Origin: Bettongia penicillata ogilbyi
Lineage: Eukaryota; Chordata; Mammalia; Diprotodontia; Potoroidae
Direction of reading: 5' to 3'
Assembly: GCA_023548195.1 (NCBI GenBank)
Contig: JAJHZJ010000416.1
Location: forward strand, 744,001-808,000
Length of the DNA: 64,000 nt
The position numbers and the translations under genes were made by a program. Under the pieces are notes generated by a model. It searched no databases. It was not told the origin of the DNA and saw nothing but the letters and a program-made list of their open reading frames with translations. Numbering within the stretch: the stretch's first letter is position 1; each line of letters begins with the position of its first letter. Shown piece after piece: positions 34,801 to 42,419 of this stretch.

Positions 34801-37800
34801 ATGATGGCCTTCATGTTCTAATTTATTTGACCCACTCAGGCCTTCCTTAACTACCCATGTGCTTGTTGATTGACCAATCTTGTGGTATTTAAGGTTCGAG
34901 GAGCTTAGAAACCAAAAAATAAATATTTGATGATCAGTGGTAGTTATTTTCTCCTAGCTTTCTACCTGAGCTGTCATATGTTAGGTTTCTTGTTAGAAGT
35001 CTCTTTTTTATTGTAAAGCAGCCTGGAAAAGATGTATCTCACCAGTACCTGTGGATAGTTAATAGTTATGTTGAGGTTACAGATTGGAAAGATTTGGAGG
35101 TGGGGCATAGGATGGCAGTGGTGGACAATGGCACAAAGGAAAGAGGAGTATAAGGATCATAGGAAAGGAGTAGCAGCAACTCCAGTCTTACTGCATTTTG
35201 GATTATTGTTGACTTACCAATATCATAAACTGAAATAACAGCTTTTTTGTATTTTTTTCAGTACTGCTGGCGGTGGACAGGGTTTAACTTTGGCTTTGAC
35301 TTACTTGTCACTTACACCAATCGCTATATTATTTTCAAGCGAAACACACTGAATCAGCCATGCAGTGGATCTGTCAGTTTACAGCCTCGAAGAAATATAG
35401 CATTCAGGTAGGATAAGAGGAAGAGGTGGGTGATTATTAGAACTGACAAAACACCAATGGGGTATGATACAAATATACTGTTAATAGCCACAGGGTCCCC
35501 AGCTGTACTGACAAGTCACTAGGGGCTTCACCAAAGGTAGTCTGCGCAAGAAGCGATAGATCTACTGAGTTCTATCCCTGTGCAACTGACTGCCTCTTTG
35601 TTTTGCTTAAATTATTTTCCATGGAACTAGTTAGTGATGTTTGGTGTTTCCGTTATATGCTAGCAACCTCAAAATTGGTGGAGAAGTATTCCTAGAATCT
35701 AAGGTATTAGTAGTAGAAAGTAATGCTGTAGGATATAGTAGTTCACCATCAGTAGCATTGATATTGGGCTGTCTTCTACATGTATAGGCGTCAGAAGTCA
35801 TAAATATGGCAATATGAGAGCAAGCAAATCTACTACCCATGTCCACAACTTTGTACAATGCTGATAATTCCAACTTTTATTACTAGTCTTTTCTGGTAGT
35901 ATGTATTTGATGAAGTATGTAGGCAGACAAATTGAGACATAGTCTGCCAGGCAAGTTCTAAAAGTAAGTCATATGGAGGTCACACATTATTTTGCTTGTA
36001 TCTCAAGAATTGTATGATAGCAGATATCATAAGGCTAAAGAAATCAGATTGTACTTTGAAGTCAGTTTAATTGGTTCTGTAAAGTCTCATTGGGAAGGCT
36101 TATAGCATCACTGCTTGAAAGATATAAAGGTAAAAGCATTAAAACTGAGGTTTCAAAAAGAAACTTGCAATTAAAATTCATTAATGGACTCAGTTTTCAA
36201 TTTATTTGATAAAGATGTTTTCTTTATGATCCTAGACTACGTTTGGCCTCTCTTGATAGTAGTGGGAAACTGATTTGTAGTAGAACAACTGGATACCAAA
36301 TACTTACTCTTGAAAAGGATCAGGTAGGTTGACTTTGTGGCCTTTTGAAAATAATCTTCTGTTTAATGCTTCATATTAATAGAAAGTTGATTCCTACAGT
36401 TGTGCAGAAAGTGTAAAACTCAAGTAATGGTTTTGGAATGGTCAATGTGCAGATTTTAAATGGTAGTTAGGAATTAAAATTTCTCCTATAGGAACTGAAT
36501 TTTAAAAACTAGGTCTGTGGAGAGAAAAGGTAGCTCAAAATAATTAACCTGTTTCTAGGTATTTTTCCTTATCTGAAACCTAAATGTTTGTTTTTGTGAC
36601 TTCTACATATTTTTCCAGGTCCCTGTTCTTTAAAATGAAAGAGATGAATCTAGCATTACTCCTCATGACAATCCTTCAAACACTTGAACACAGCTACCAT
36701 GTCTTTCCTTGAGTTTTTTCTCCTTCAGGCCAAACATTCTAAGTTTCCTCATATGTCATGATCTTAAAGATTTTCATCACGCTTGTTTGCCTTCCTTTAG
36801 ACACTCCAGTTTAATAATATTTATCCTAAAATATGGCGTCTAGGAGAGTGAATAAAAGTTTGTATGAAAAAGCATTTCTGTTTGCAACATTCCAAATGAT
36901 GGGTATTGAAGTATTAAAGTGAAGACAGTACCATGCTCAAGAGTTCACATTCTAATCCAAAGAGACCACATATATTGAAAGGCGCAGCCTCAGGACAGAC
37001 AGAAAGTCCCAGAAGTCCCAAAGAGGTAATGGTAAGGTCTGGAAGAACTCAGGAGGCAAGGCAGATGGGAAAGCCCTGGGGCTCCTTCTGTTTTAATAGA
37101 AGTATAAAATTGTTGACTTCCTGCTCATCTAAGTGGACCCTCTGCTTATCTCTCTATATATTTTCCTTTTAGTGAGCTCATCCACTCCCATGAATTCACT
37201 TATTATGTCTGTACAGAGTGCTCCTAGATCTATATGTCCAGGCATAAACTCTTTTCTGAACTTTCTTGTATCACCAGTTGCCTGCTGAATATTTTCAGTT
37301 GGTTGTCCTATCAGCGTCTAAAGTGAAGAAATTCAAAACAGAACCCGCATTCCTCCCTAAATTTATCCCTGTTTCTTTTGAGAGCACCATTATCCTTCCA
37401 GCCTCTCAAGTTCATAGCCTTTGAGACTTTATTGCCTCTTGTTCACCCTCCATATTTGTTATTATCATTTGCTATCGCTGCATTTCAGCCCCTTACAAAC
37501 ACTTTTTACCTAAGCTATTATAACTTCCTAATTGATTTCCCTGCTTTTAAAGTTTCCCCTCTCAAAATCTTCCTCCATGTAGTTGGATATATCTCTAAGG
37601 CACAGGTCTGACCTTATCACTTCGCTACTCAGACCTTCAGAGACTCCTTCCTGCCTTTGAGATAAAATTTCACAACCTGGCACTTAATGCTTTTTATAGT
37701 CTGTGCTTTCCATCTTATTTCCTACTGCTCTTCATGAATACATTCTTCCTTCCAGATGAACTGACCTGAAGTCTAAATTCAGCAGTCCATCTCCCATCAC

Positions 37801-38632
37801 TGTGATGACTACTTTCCCTATGCCTGAAGTGCATATACTCTCAGAATCTTCTTTGTTCAGGACTCCACTCTGGTGCCATTCCTTGTGAAACTTTTCCATA
37901 TTTCTGTGTATGTGCATACAAGCCCCCATGTGCGCATGATATGTTCATATGGATGTGTACATTCCCATCACTTTTAGTGCTCTTTCTTTCCTCCAAAATA
38001 CTGTACCTAATCCGGGTACATATTGTATCTTCAGTAGAACATTAAGCTCATCGAGGAAGGCCTTTTTTTTTTCATTTCTGGCTTCAGCACAGTGCCTTGC
38101 AAGTGTTTGGTGATTAACAAGTATTTTAATTGCATAGATTTTGACATGATTGCCAGATACCTCTTCATACAAGTATTCTTTTGGAAACTTTATGTTTTGT
38201 CTGAGTATCTCACCTGATATTTGTGATGAAGTCTCACCAGCCCAGAGTATAGTGAAACTGACCTTTCCCCCGTACTCTGCCTTAAATAAACTCCATTTAA
38301 AGCCCAAGATCACTTTAGTTCCATTACGCTACTTTAACATGCCCAGTTATTTCCTATTATTTTTTCATTTGAAAGAGTGGACGCTATAATTTTCATCTTT
38401 GTATTTCTAATTTCACCCTGTTATTGAACTTTAAAATTTTAAAATGTTAAAACTCTGTTTTCTGTCCAGCTTTGTAACATGTCTTCAAATTTATTTTATA
38501 TAGGAACAAGTGGTGATGAATTTGGATAGCAGACTTCTCATCTTTCCTTTGTTTATCTGCTGTAACTTCCTGTATATATCACCAGAAAAAAAACCTGAAA
38601 ATGGTGGTCAACTTGAGAATACAGAAAACTGA
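9387..38632 (+). CDS. GMCL1: GMCL1, germ cell-less homologue 1 (whole coding span, 14 exons)
   Basis: The joined exons give an uninterrupted 522-residue protein, close to the roughly 515 residues of the mammalian family member. It has an N-terminal tail with a potential myristoylation start (MGSLSS), a basic nuclear-localisation patch (RKRKRSSGS, about residue 46-54) and an acidic stretch. A BTB domain follows (about 88-205), then a BACK-like helical region (about 206-310) and the conserved C-terminal GCL domain (about 311-500, with YCWRWTGFNFGFD). Known biology: GCL proteins are substrate adaptors for CUL3 ubiquitin ligases. The Drosophila protein promotes germ-cell fate and targets the receptor Torso, and the mammalian protein associates with the nuclear envelope. 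All 13 introns are GT-AG and no exon has a frameshift or stop, so this is the functional multi-exon gene and not an intronless paralogue. Product and exon boundaries are recognised from family knowledge; function is inherited from the family. Confidence 0.97.
9701..9769 (+). repeat. 21-bp tandem repeat, three copies plus partial
   Basis: Three perfect tandem copies of tccggggcccctgctccgcgg (9701-9721, 9722-9742, 9743-9763) and a 6-base partial copy lie about 65 bases inside intron 1, within the CpG island. A minisatellite of this kind is likely length-polymorphic. Confidence 0.9.
10185..10355 (+). repeat. Mon1/MIR-like SINE
   Basis: Carries the order typical of this SINE class: 'gagtcagaagtcc' head, 'ctcaatttcctcatctgtaa' core and 'cctttcagctctgaatccta' tail. 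A MIR-like fragment ('ttttacagatgaaaaattgag ... tttgaacccaaatctcctgact') lies just upstream at 10,040-10,140. Confidence 0.75.
11264..11410 (+). repeat. tRNA-headed marsupial SINE
   Basis: Starts 'ggggcagctagttggtacag', passes through the B-box-like 'gagttcaaattcggc' and 'gggcaagtcacttaacccc', and ends in an A-rich tail. This is the family seen repeatedly in the window; I do not assign a Repbase name with certainty. Confidence 0.8.
11806..11929 (+). CDS. GMCL1: GMCL1 exon 2
   Basis: 124 bp between acceptor cccag| and donor cag|gtaagc, covering residues 83-124. It opens the BTB domain: KSTSKYIYQTLFLNGENSD, then IKICALGEEWSLHKIYLCQ. The D-I-x-I-...-L-H-K-x-x-L pattern is the standard BTB core that contributes to dimerisation and CUL3 binding. 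Phase joins exon 1 at codon 83 and ends on a codon boundary. Confidence 0.96.
12850..13170 (+). repeat. CR1/L3-type LINE 3' fragment
   Basis: Contains the conserved order of this LINE class: 'aaaaatttcccaaatattagaattg', 'gggccaccctgggaggtgctgg', 'ggtcttcaagcagaggttgga', 'actagatggccttgaggttccctgcagtctt'. It resembles the piece at 18,900-20,180. Family naming is from recognition of the pattern, not a database search. Confidence 0.65.
13340..13960 (-). pseudogene. Probable Y-box (cold-shock domain) protein retrocopy
   Basis: On the minus strand a fragment reads EKKFLSAVLGTVK-stop-LNIRNGHDFISG. This corresponds to the start of the vertebrate Y-box cold-shock domain (VLGTVKWFNVRNGYGFINR), with the conserved Trp codon turned into TGA near 13,438-13,440. 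Degraded sequence resembling the next strand (K-E-V-F) follows. Upstream (higher coordinates) is a Thr/Pro-rich stretch, METxTTTT-like at 13,954 downward, reminiscent of the YBX3/CSDA-type N-terminus but longer than usual. No introns are visible, and the copy ends abruptly in an unrelated L2/MIR-type repeat near 13,340. Y-box genes are prolific sources of processed pseudogenes. The paralogue assignment is uncertain; the cold-shock match is the solid part. Confidence 0.6.
14005..14240 (+). repeat. SINE (Mon1-like with extended tail)
   Basis: Head 'gaagacctgaattcaaattc', core 'gactctgggcaagtcactta', and tail 'agggttattgtggagattaaatgaaataatatttgcaaagcactt' typical of the longer variant also seen at 44,949-45,205. 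Confidence 0.75.
14395..14560 (+). repeat. MIR-like SINE fragment
   Basis: Core 'gctgatgaggagattaaaactcagagaggtaacatggtttgcccaaggtcat' pattern followed by 'ctgctgattcagtgttc', in sense orientation. Confidence 0.7.
14614..14710 (+). CDS. GMCL1: GMCL1 exon 3
   Basis: 97 bp (acceptor tctag|, donor gaag|gtaagg), residues 125-156 plus one base. It encodes SGYFSSMFSGSWKESSMNT and ELEIPDQNIDVE. The S-x-x-F-x-x-M-F-x-x-x-(W/M)-x-E-S motif is the BTB helix that commonly contacts CUL3. It starts in phase 0. Confidence 0.96.
14711..15844 (+). other. GMCL1 intron 3
   Basis: 1.1-kb GT-AG intron. One MIR-like SINE (15,480-15,720) is recognisable; nothing else is seen. Confidence 0.85.
15480..15720 (+). 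repeat. MIR-family SINE, near complete
   Basis: Sense copy with 'ttattttacagataaggaaactg'-type core, 'gtttgcccagggtcacacagcaagtaagtg', 'ttgaatccaggtcttct' and terminal 'ctaatattctgtcctatcatgcc'. This is one of the best-preserved MIR-type copies in the window. Confidence 0.8.
15845..15942 (+). CDS. GMCL1: GMCL1 exon 4
   Basis: 98 bp (acceptor ttcag|, donor gctg|gtaagt), residues 157-189: ALQVAFGSLYRDDVLIKPSR then VIAILAAACMLQL. This is the second half of the BTB fold (L-Y-x-D-x-V then the A-A-x-x-L-Q-L helix). The start completes Ala157 and the end is in phase 0. Confidence 0.96.
15943..17512 (+). other. GMCL1 intron 4
   Basis: 1.6-kb AT-rich GT-AG intron in which I recognise no repeat or gene. 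Several poly-A/T runs and no long open frame are present. Confidence 0.8.
17513..17625 (+). CDS. GMCL1: GMCL1 exon 5
   Basis: 113 bp (acceptor ttacag|, donor AA|gtgagt), residues 190-226 plus two bases: DGLIQQCGETMKETINVKTV then CGYYTSAGTYGLDSVKKK. It finishes the BTB domain and opens the BACK-like helical region (Y-x-x-A-x-x-Y-G-L). Confidence 0.96.
17626..18358 (+). other. GMCL1 intron 5
   Basis: 0.73-kb AT-rich GT-AG intron with A-runs at 17,715-17,737 and 17,861-17,876. No repeat family or gene is recognised. Confidence 0.8.
18359..18424 (+). CDS. GMCL1: GMCL1 exon 6
   Basis: 66 bp (acceptor ttcag|, donor AG|gtattt), completing Lys227 and encoding CLEWLLNNLMTHQNVDLFKE plus Leu248. A helical BACK-region segment. 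The donor gtattt is weaker than the usual gtaagt, which makes this short exon a candidate for occasional skipping; skipping it alone (66 = 22 codons) would keep the frame. Confidence 0.95.
19297..19518. mobile_element. Non-autonomous hAT-type DNA transposon, nested in LINE
   Basis: 222 bp. The right end ggttccccaccctag is the inverted repeat of the cagg(g)tggggaacc-type left end; the left end here is diverged (caggcctgcattgcc). Flanks gtctacac and gtctagag fit an 8-bp duplication of the LINE's own 'gtccagag'-type sequence, as hAT transposases make. The internal 'tgtgaagtttggattcag' is shared with copies at 7,132-7,242 and 28,455-28,645. Confidence 0.7.
19800..20055 (+). repeat. Mon1/MIR-like SINE, nested in LINE
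   Basis: Head 'gcactgactctggtgtcagaagacctg', core 'tttgggcaggtcatttaatg', tail 'agcatttgcatagcacgtaaagcttgcaaagtgctttatacacat'. It sits between two segments of the CR1/L3-type LINE. Confidence 0.7.
20554..20638 (+). CDS. GMCL1: GMCL1 exon 7
   Basis: 85 bp (acceptor tccag|, donor AAG|gtactg), completing Ser249 and running to residue 277: ISLMKQLICSSNLFVMQVE then MDVYTALKK. The pattern LM-x-x-L-I-x-S-x-x-L-F-V and V-E-x-D-V-Y-x-A-L is the BACK signature. Ends in phase 0. Confidence 0.96.
21270..21560 (-). repeat. L1/HAL1-type 3' fragment
   Basis: 'ttttgagttccaaaattctatccctctctcccttcttcc' followed by 'ggttatacatgtgcaac' is the pyrimidine-rich 3' region shared with 24,900-25,200, 27,990-28,150 and 63,480-63,660. 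By comparison with the half-L1 in intron 8, the sense strand is minus. Confidence 0.6.
21726..21945 (+). repeat. tRNA-headed SINE with RTE-like tail
   Basis: Head 'aggcggctaggtggcgcagt', B-box-like 'aagttcaaattggtc', tail 'ggagaagaaaatggcaaat ... aaaccccaaatggggtcatgaagagtcagtcatgactgaataac'. The tail matches that of other copies and suggests mobilisation by RTE-type LINEs. Confidence 0.8.
22385..22610 (+). repeat. tRNA-headed SINE with RTE-like tail
   Basis: Same family: 'gaaagggcagtagatagtgc' head, 'gagttcaaatttgggcc', 'ctgggcaaatctcttaaccc', and 'gccaagaaaaccccaaaaggggtcac' tail. Confidence 0.8.
23339..23429 (+). CDS. GMCL1: GMCL1 exon 8
   Basis: 91 bp (acceptor tctag|, donor AAAG|gtacac), residues 278-307 plus one base: WMFLQLVPSWNGSLKQLLPE then AETWFSKRRK. 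It leads from the BACK region into the GCL-specific C-terminal half. Confidence 0.96.
25692..25832. repeat. Compound microsatellite (tg, at and acat units)
   Basis: (tg)n at about 25,700-25,715, an uninterrupted (at)n run at about 25,766-25,804 and (acat)n at about 25,805-25,830, all within the half-L1 3' UTR. It is likely highly polymorphic. Confidence 0.9.
26040..26900 (-). pseudogene. Degraded L1-type ORF1p inside the half-L1
   Basis: Minus-strand translation shows the family order. There is a Lys/Glu-rich coiled-coil region with stops (about 26,900-26,560), then an RRM-like segment with RRDNLKIIGLPE, a helical ENCPDI...RTHRSP part, and the C-terminal domain (EKIL-stop-AARKKQFK, then LKPRILYPAKLS). 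In L1 biology ORF1p is the trimeric RNA-binding chaperone. Several stops and frame changes show it is dead. Confidence 0.8.
27975..28260 (-). repeat. L1-type 3' fragment
   Basis: Shares 'ttgagttctgaattctgtcccctccc', 'gcaagcaataggatat' and 'ataaccatgttgcaaa' with the 3' parts at 21,330 and 63,500. A-rich stretch at 28,146-28,190. Confidence 0.6.
28455..28645. mobile_element. Non-autonomous hAT-type DNA transposon, complete
   Basis: 191 bp bounded by cagggatggggaaacctg and its inverted counterpart gtaagttccccactcctg, flanked by ctctagaa (28,447-28,454) and ctctataa (28,646-28,653). This is an 8-bp duplication with one mismatch that fits the nTnnnnAn pattern of hAT insertions. There is no coding capacity, so it moved using another element's transposase. 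Confidence 0.85.
29096..29233 (+). CDS. GMCL1: GMCL1 exon 9
   Basis: 138 bp (acceptor tgcag|, donor TCAG|gtaaga), completing Asp308 and reaching residue 353: FEDIAFLEIDQGKAFIPVFR then HLRLQYIISDLASARIIERD, AVIPS. HLRLQYII.D is a conserved GCL-family block. Confidence 0.96.
29582..29750 (+). repeat. tRNA-headed marsupial SINE
   Basis: 'ggggcagctaagtggtgcagtg' head, 'tgagttcaaatccagcc', 'gtgtgactttgggcgagcca', ending in an A-rich tail without the RTE-like extension. Confidence 0.8.
30380..30520 (+). repeat. Diverged SINE
   Basis: 'gggagtcagaaacacctgggttcaagtcc' and 'tgacattgggcaagtcacttaaagctc' identify a SINE in sense orientation; the ends are unclear. Confidence 0.65.
33442..33511 (+). CDS. 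GMCL1: GMCL1 exon 10
   Basis: 70 bp (acceptor tttag|, donor GG|gtaggt), completing Glu354 and running to Thr376 plus two bases: WLASVYKQQWFAMLRAEQDS then DT. The W-L-x-x-V-Y-K-Q-Q-W-F-x-M-L-R block is diagnostic of GMCL1. Confidence 0.96.
33512..34280 (+). other. GMCL1 intron 10
   Basis: 0.77-kb GT-AG intron; a SINE or L2 tail ('cttagtatactgcttggcacatagcag') is at about 33,815-33,860. Nothing else is recognised. Confidence 0.8.
34281..34356 (+). CDS. GMCL1: GMCL1 exon 11
   Basis: 76 bp (acceptor tctag|, donor GAA|gtaagt), completing Gly377 and reaching Glu402: PQEINKEELEGNSMRCGRKL then AKDGE. The RCGR.L.KDGEYCWRWTG motif spans the junction with exon 12. Confidence 0.96.
34357..35261 (+). 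other. GMCL1 intron 11
   Basis: 0.9-kb GT-AG intron; no repeat or gene recognised. Confidence 0.8.
35262..35407 (+). CDS. GMCL1: GMCL1 exon 12
   Basis: 146 bp (acceptor ttcag|, donor AG|gtagga), residues 403-450 plus two bases: YCWRWTGFNFGFDLLVTYTN then RYIIFKRNTLNQPCSGSVSL and QPRRNIAF. This is the core of the C-terminal GCL domain. Confidence 0.97.
35408..36235 (+). other. GMCL1 intron 12
   Basis: 0.83-kb GT-AG intron; no repeat family or gene recognised. Confidence 0.8.
36236..36323 (+). CDS. GMCL1: GMCL1 exon 13
   Basis: 88 bp (acceptor cctag|, donor CAG|gtaggt), completing Arg451 and reaching Gln480: LRLASLDSSGKLICSRTTGY then QILTLEKDQ. Ends in phase 0. Confidence 0.96.
36600..36830 (-). 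repeat. CR1/L3-type LINE fragment, antisense
   Basis: 'cacttgaacacagctaccatgtctttccttgag', 'caggccaaacattctaag', 'tcctcatatgtcatgatctt' and 'tgccttcctttagacactcc' are the reverse complement of the block at 19,530-19,640. Confidence 0.6.
37330..38080 (+). repeat. L2 LINE fragment
   Basis: Pattern of the L2 3' half: 'attataacttcctaattgatttccctgc', 'aaatcttcctccatgtag', 'aaggcacaggtctgaccttatcactt', 'gagactccttcctgcctttgagataaa', 'gcactcatgcctg'-like region and 'tccactctggtgcca'. Mutation load is high, as for an ancient element. Confidence 0.7.
38504..38632 (+). CDS. GMCL1: GMCL1 exon 14 (last coding exon)
   Basis: 129 bp from acceptor atag| to TGA at 38,630-38,632, residues 481-522: EQVVMNLDSRLLIFPLFICC then NFLYISPEKKPENGGQLENT, EN. 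The conserved part ends at YISPEKK; the polar tail after it is typical of the family and varies between species. Confidence 0.96.
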   Translation, partial: EQVVMNLDSRLLIFPLFICCNFLYISPEKKPENGGQLENTEN

Positions 38633-40870
38633 GCAATCTGGACAAATGGAACACAGTTGCACTTTGAAAATGTTTTATTTCTACTTTAATATTATGGCCC
38701 TACTGATACACACAAATAAGGTGACTAATAATGAGAAAGGCCTTATGAACTGTAGCAAATGATACATCTAACTCACTTTTTATCCTCAGTAAAATTCTAT
38801 GCATATATGAAGAAAGTGAATTTTGAAGCCAAGGAATTTCCTGCCAAACTCAATTATGCTATGAAAATGTCAACTTGTGCTTTCTGTTTAGCGTTAGCAG
38901 ACAAGAACTGAAGATTAATGGGACATTCCACATTTTTCTATCAAACAAAATACATATATGCTTTTTTAGATAAAGTTTGACCCTAACTTAATGTTGTTGA
39001 ACTTTGGTTATATATCAGCAAATTTTCTATTGTTTGGATGAAAACTAACTAGGGAATTTGATGATGTGTCTTTAAAGTTGCCCTTCAGTTTTATCACTCA
39101 ATCTCTAATAATTCTGTTTTTCTCTTCTTATCTGTGTCCCTTCAGTTTATACTTGATTTGAATGGCTTCACTGTTTCACTATTCACATATTCTATATGCC
39201 TTAGAGAATTGAAAGACTAACCTGAGGACTGCATTTATGTTTTCAACTTAAGATAATTTTTTCATGTTGTTTTGGCTTTATTTTAATTTTCCTAGGATTT
39301 AGAATCATCATTTTCACTTTCAGAGAAGCTTATTTTGGGAGGAAAAGTAATTTTTATGCGTCTAATTTTGCATGAGGCAGTTCCTTTTCCTTCCATAGTC
39401 TCTTTAGCATCCTGTATAGTCCTAAATTATTATTCATGGTCATATTTGTGTACCAGGTATTACTCGTTAAGCATTTTTTATTCTGTGCTCATCTATATAT
39501 TTTTTAAAAACAATTTTTTAAAGGATCCTATTTACTACTTAAGCTCAGGAACTTGTAACTGAGTTGAGTGCCTTTGAGTTACACATTCGAACACAGATTT
39601 CCTAGTAAACCCTGATGGATTCGCAGGATCCAAAATAGGAGTTGATAACTAAAGGTCATTGTAAAAATAGAAGTGTGTTCTTAGTTAAAAAAAAAAAAAG
39701 AAAATAAGATGTCTACTGACAATAGTTTGTATATGTTGGTTTTTTTATGTTTATTGGTATCTTGAAAAATATTCTGATTTTTTTTTTCAGGCAGAGCAAG
39801 GACTTTGATCAACCTATATTTTTAATATGTTGATAAATTAACAAACTTTTATTTGTATCCTGTTTGATGTACAAATAAGAAACACCTATTTAGTAAGAGA
39901 TTAAACAAGTTGATGCAGTGGATAAATCTTTTCCAAGGAATAAATTGTTTCACTTAAAAACCAGAGTTTTTCCCTTCCATCTAGAAGTAATTTTATTATC
40001 TGTCTGGGCCTTCTTTAGGAAAAGACTTAACATTTGTTATCCAATTCTTTGGTAGGTTCAGAAATTTATTTTTACCACTTAAAATATTCTCTTACGTTAA
40101 CTTTCTTAAAAGTCAGTTTGAGAGTTCTTTATTTTTTCACTGTTTAATATTTCTCATTTAATAAAATAAAACTAAGAAGTTTCCTAGTTTCAAACTTGAT
40201 CACAGGACATCTGAAAAGAGATTCTGCATCTTCCCAAGATTCCTCTGACTTTGTACATTAAATTCAATGAGTTTCCCAGCTACTTCGTAATTTATTTCAT
40301 TGAATAAGAAGCAAAAAGTACAGAACTTAAGATGAAAAAAGGTTGAAGGAGGGAATTAATTAAGAGTGAGCTTCTTTAATATTCCATTTCTGTTATATGA
40401 ATTGTGTTATAGTGCTTGTTTAATAGAATAGGTTCCCAGTAAATTTGTTCTTTGCAGATATACACTGTAAAGATATACACACTGACTTATAAAGATATGC
40501 TTTTGTTTTTATCACCCCATACTACTTTGTTTTTTATAGTAAAGATTTTTCAAGAAGCTGCTACTGGAGTCAGCAGAAGTACCAGCCTATGAATTGTCGT
40601 GAATGTATTGAACTTTACTTTTTTCAACTATATATTCAATGGCAATCTCTTGTGTGAATGAAACCTAGAAGAGTTTTTTTTCCATTATCCTCTATTTTGG
40701 CTTTGTTAACCATCACTATTGAAATTATAATAGGCTCTTTAGAATCTTTCTAGATTCTTTCATCCACATGACCAAATGGTTTGGCATGCTTGAGCTGGTC
40801 TTTAGTCTTCCCAGCTTGATGAGCTTGTCTGAAATTAAGAAAATAAAAAGTTGAACAGAGGTGGTAATGG
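38633..40870 (+). other. GMCL1: GMCL1 3' UTR (inferred, end uncertain)
   Basis: AT-rich and free of recognisable repeats until a MIR-like copy at 41,095, unlike the flanking intergenic DNA. Candidate polyadenylation signals AATAAA occur at 39,939-39,944, 40,160-40,170 (two overlapping) and 40,842-40,847; the last is followed by a G/T-rich stretch (gaggtggtaatggg). Several ATTTA elements are present. Which signal is used cannot be told from sequence. Confidence 0.55.
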
Positions 40871-41094
40871 GCAAGAAGCTGGTATGATGGGCTTTTTTGG
40901 TTTTGCATCTGAATTTTTATCCTGTCATCTGAGCCATATTCAATATTAAATTCGCAATATTAAATTCAACTATATGTTCCTGGTGAGAAGTTACAGGGGT
41001 AAAATAAGATTGATTGCACCTTCAAGCAAATTGGAGCTTATGACATACATACACAGCTGGTTTAAACCAAAATGTGTGTGTTGGGTACAGAGGA

Positions 41095-41285
41095 ATGCTG
41101 TGACAACCCCATGAAGTTGGTAGAGCAGACATTATCCATATTTTGTAGATGAATAAAGGATCAGGAAGTTTGTGACTTGCTACAGAGTTAAACAGCTATT
41201 TGATGGTACACTGGGGACCTGAAACCAAGTGTTCTGACTTAAAATTTCAGTGTTCTTTCCATTACAACACAACTGCTATTTCTGT
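41095..41285 (+). repeat. MIR-like SINE
   Basis: 'aaccccatgaagttggtagagcagacattatccatattttgtagatgaat' and 'gacctgaaaccaagtgttctgact' follow the MIR order in sense orientation. Confidence 0.65.
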
Positions 41286-41454
41286 GAAATCGACATATCA
41301 TGAAGAGTTCTTGTTCTTTTATTGGATCGTGCTTTCATTTTGCATGTACATTTTGAACAACTTAGTGTGAAAAATTTACTTTTTGTGTTCTAGCTAAGCT
41401 GAATTACTGCTACCCCAACTTGACAATTACTTTTTTAACCACCCCCCATCCTTT

Positions 41455-41690
41455 CTTAAAACTCATTTTGCATGACAGTATTTCTGTGAAGTCTTCTCTA
41501 CCCCTTATTGATTCACCCCTTCCAGTTACCTTGTTTGTTTTTTACTTATGTACATGTGTCTCCCAGTATAAGTATGATCCTTGAGAACAGGGATGATTTC
41601 ATTTTTGTCTTTTTTCCTGCCTTGTGCCTAGCATAGTATATTCCACATTAACAAGTGGTTGATGAAACATTGCACAGCTTGTTGGATGGG
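41455..41690 (+). repeat. L2 LINE 3' end
   Basis: 'gaagtcttctctaccccttattg', 'tccttgagaacagggatgatttcatttttgtctt', 'ctgccttgtgcctagcatagta' is the L2 3' terminal pattern. Confidence 0.65.
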
Positions 41691-42010
41691 ATCTCTGCAG
41701 CCACCTAGCCAGTTGCATACCCAGAAAAGGAATCTTCCCCCGAATATACACAACAAATGATCACTCAACTTCTGCTTGCCATCTTTGAGAAGGGATTGTA
41801 CTACTCTCGGGGTTCACTTTTTTCCCCCAATATCAAGCCTAAAGTTGCCTCTCTGTAACTGCCTCCAGTTGTTCCTGGCCTTACCCTCTGGAACCCAAGC
41901 AGACAAGTCTAAACTCCTAACATGAGGTAGCTCTTCAAATATTTGAATACAACTGTCAGTGTCCCTTGTGTCTTCTTTTAGATAAAGATTCAAAATTTTT
42001 TTCATTCAGC
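41690..42010 (-). repeat. CR1/L3-type LINE fragment, antisense
   Basis: 'gttgcctctctgtaactgcctccagttgttcctggccttaccctctgg', 'gacaagtctaa', 'agctcttcaaatatttgaata' are the reverse complement of the LINE block seen at 19,660-19,790. Confidence 0.6.
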
Positions 42011-42419
42011 TGACTTTGTATAGTCTTGAGAGAACAGCAAATTTTGTGTTTTCCCATTGCTAAACAAAATTGGCCTAGCAAATTAGGAATGAGGACAGTG
42101 GATACTGACTCATTTTTCTGTTTTGTCATCTGAAGGTTGACTTGTAAGTTTCTAGCTCCTAAATGCTAGAGATAGAATTAGACTAAAATCCACATACAAT
42201 TATGCCTCTTTTCATTCATTAACTATGGACACCATTAACACCTTTGGACTAGCTATGTGACTCAAAGCAAGTCACTTCCTTCAATTTCTTCATAAAAATG
42301 GGAGCAATACCTATCTCACAGAACTCCTGTGAGGAAAGCACTTATCACTGTTCCTGACTTTCATTCTTTTCATATGTATCCTCACAGTGAATAACTACCT
42401 TTCTAAATAATAAGCTGCC

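Larger units (their letters stand above)
36324..38503 (+). other. GMCL1 intron 13
   Basis: 2.2-kb GT-AG intron with a minus-strand CR1/L3-type piece (36,600-36,830) and a plus-strand L2 3' region (37,330-38,080). Nothing else is recognised. Confidence 0.8.
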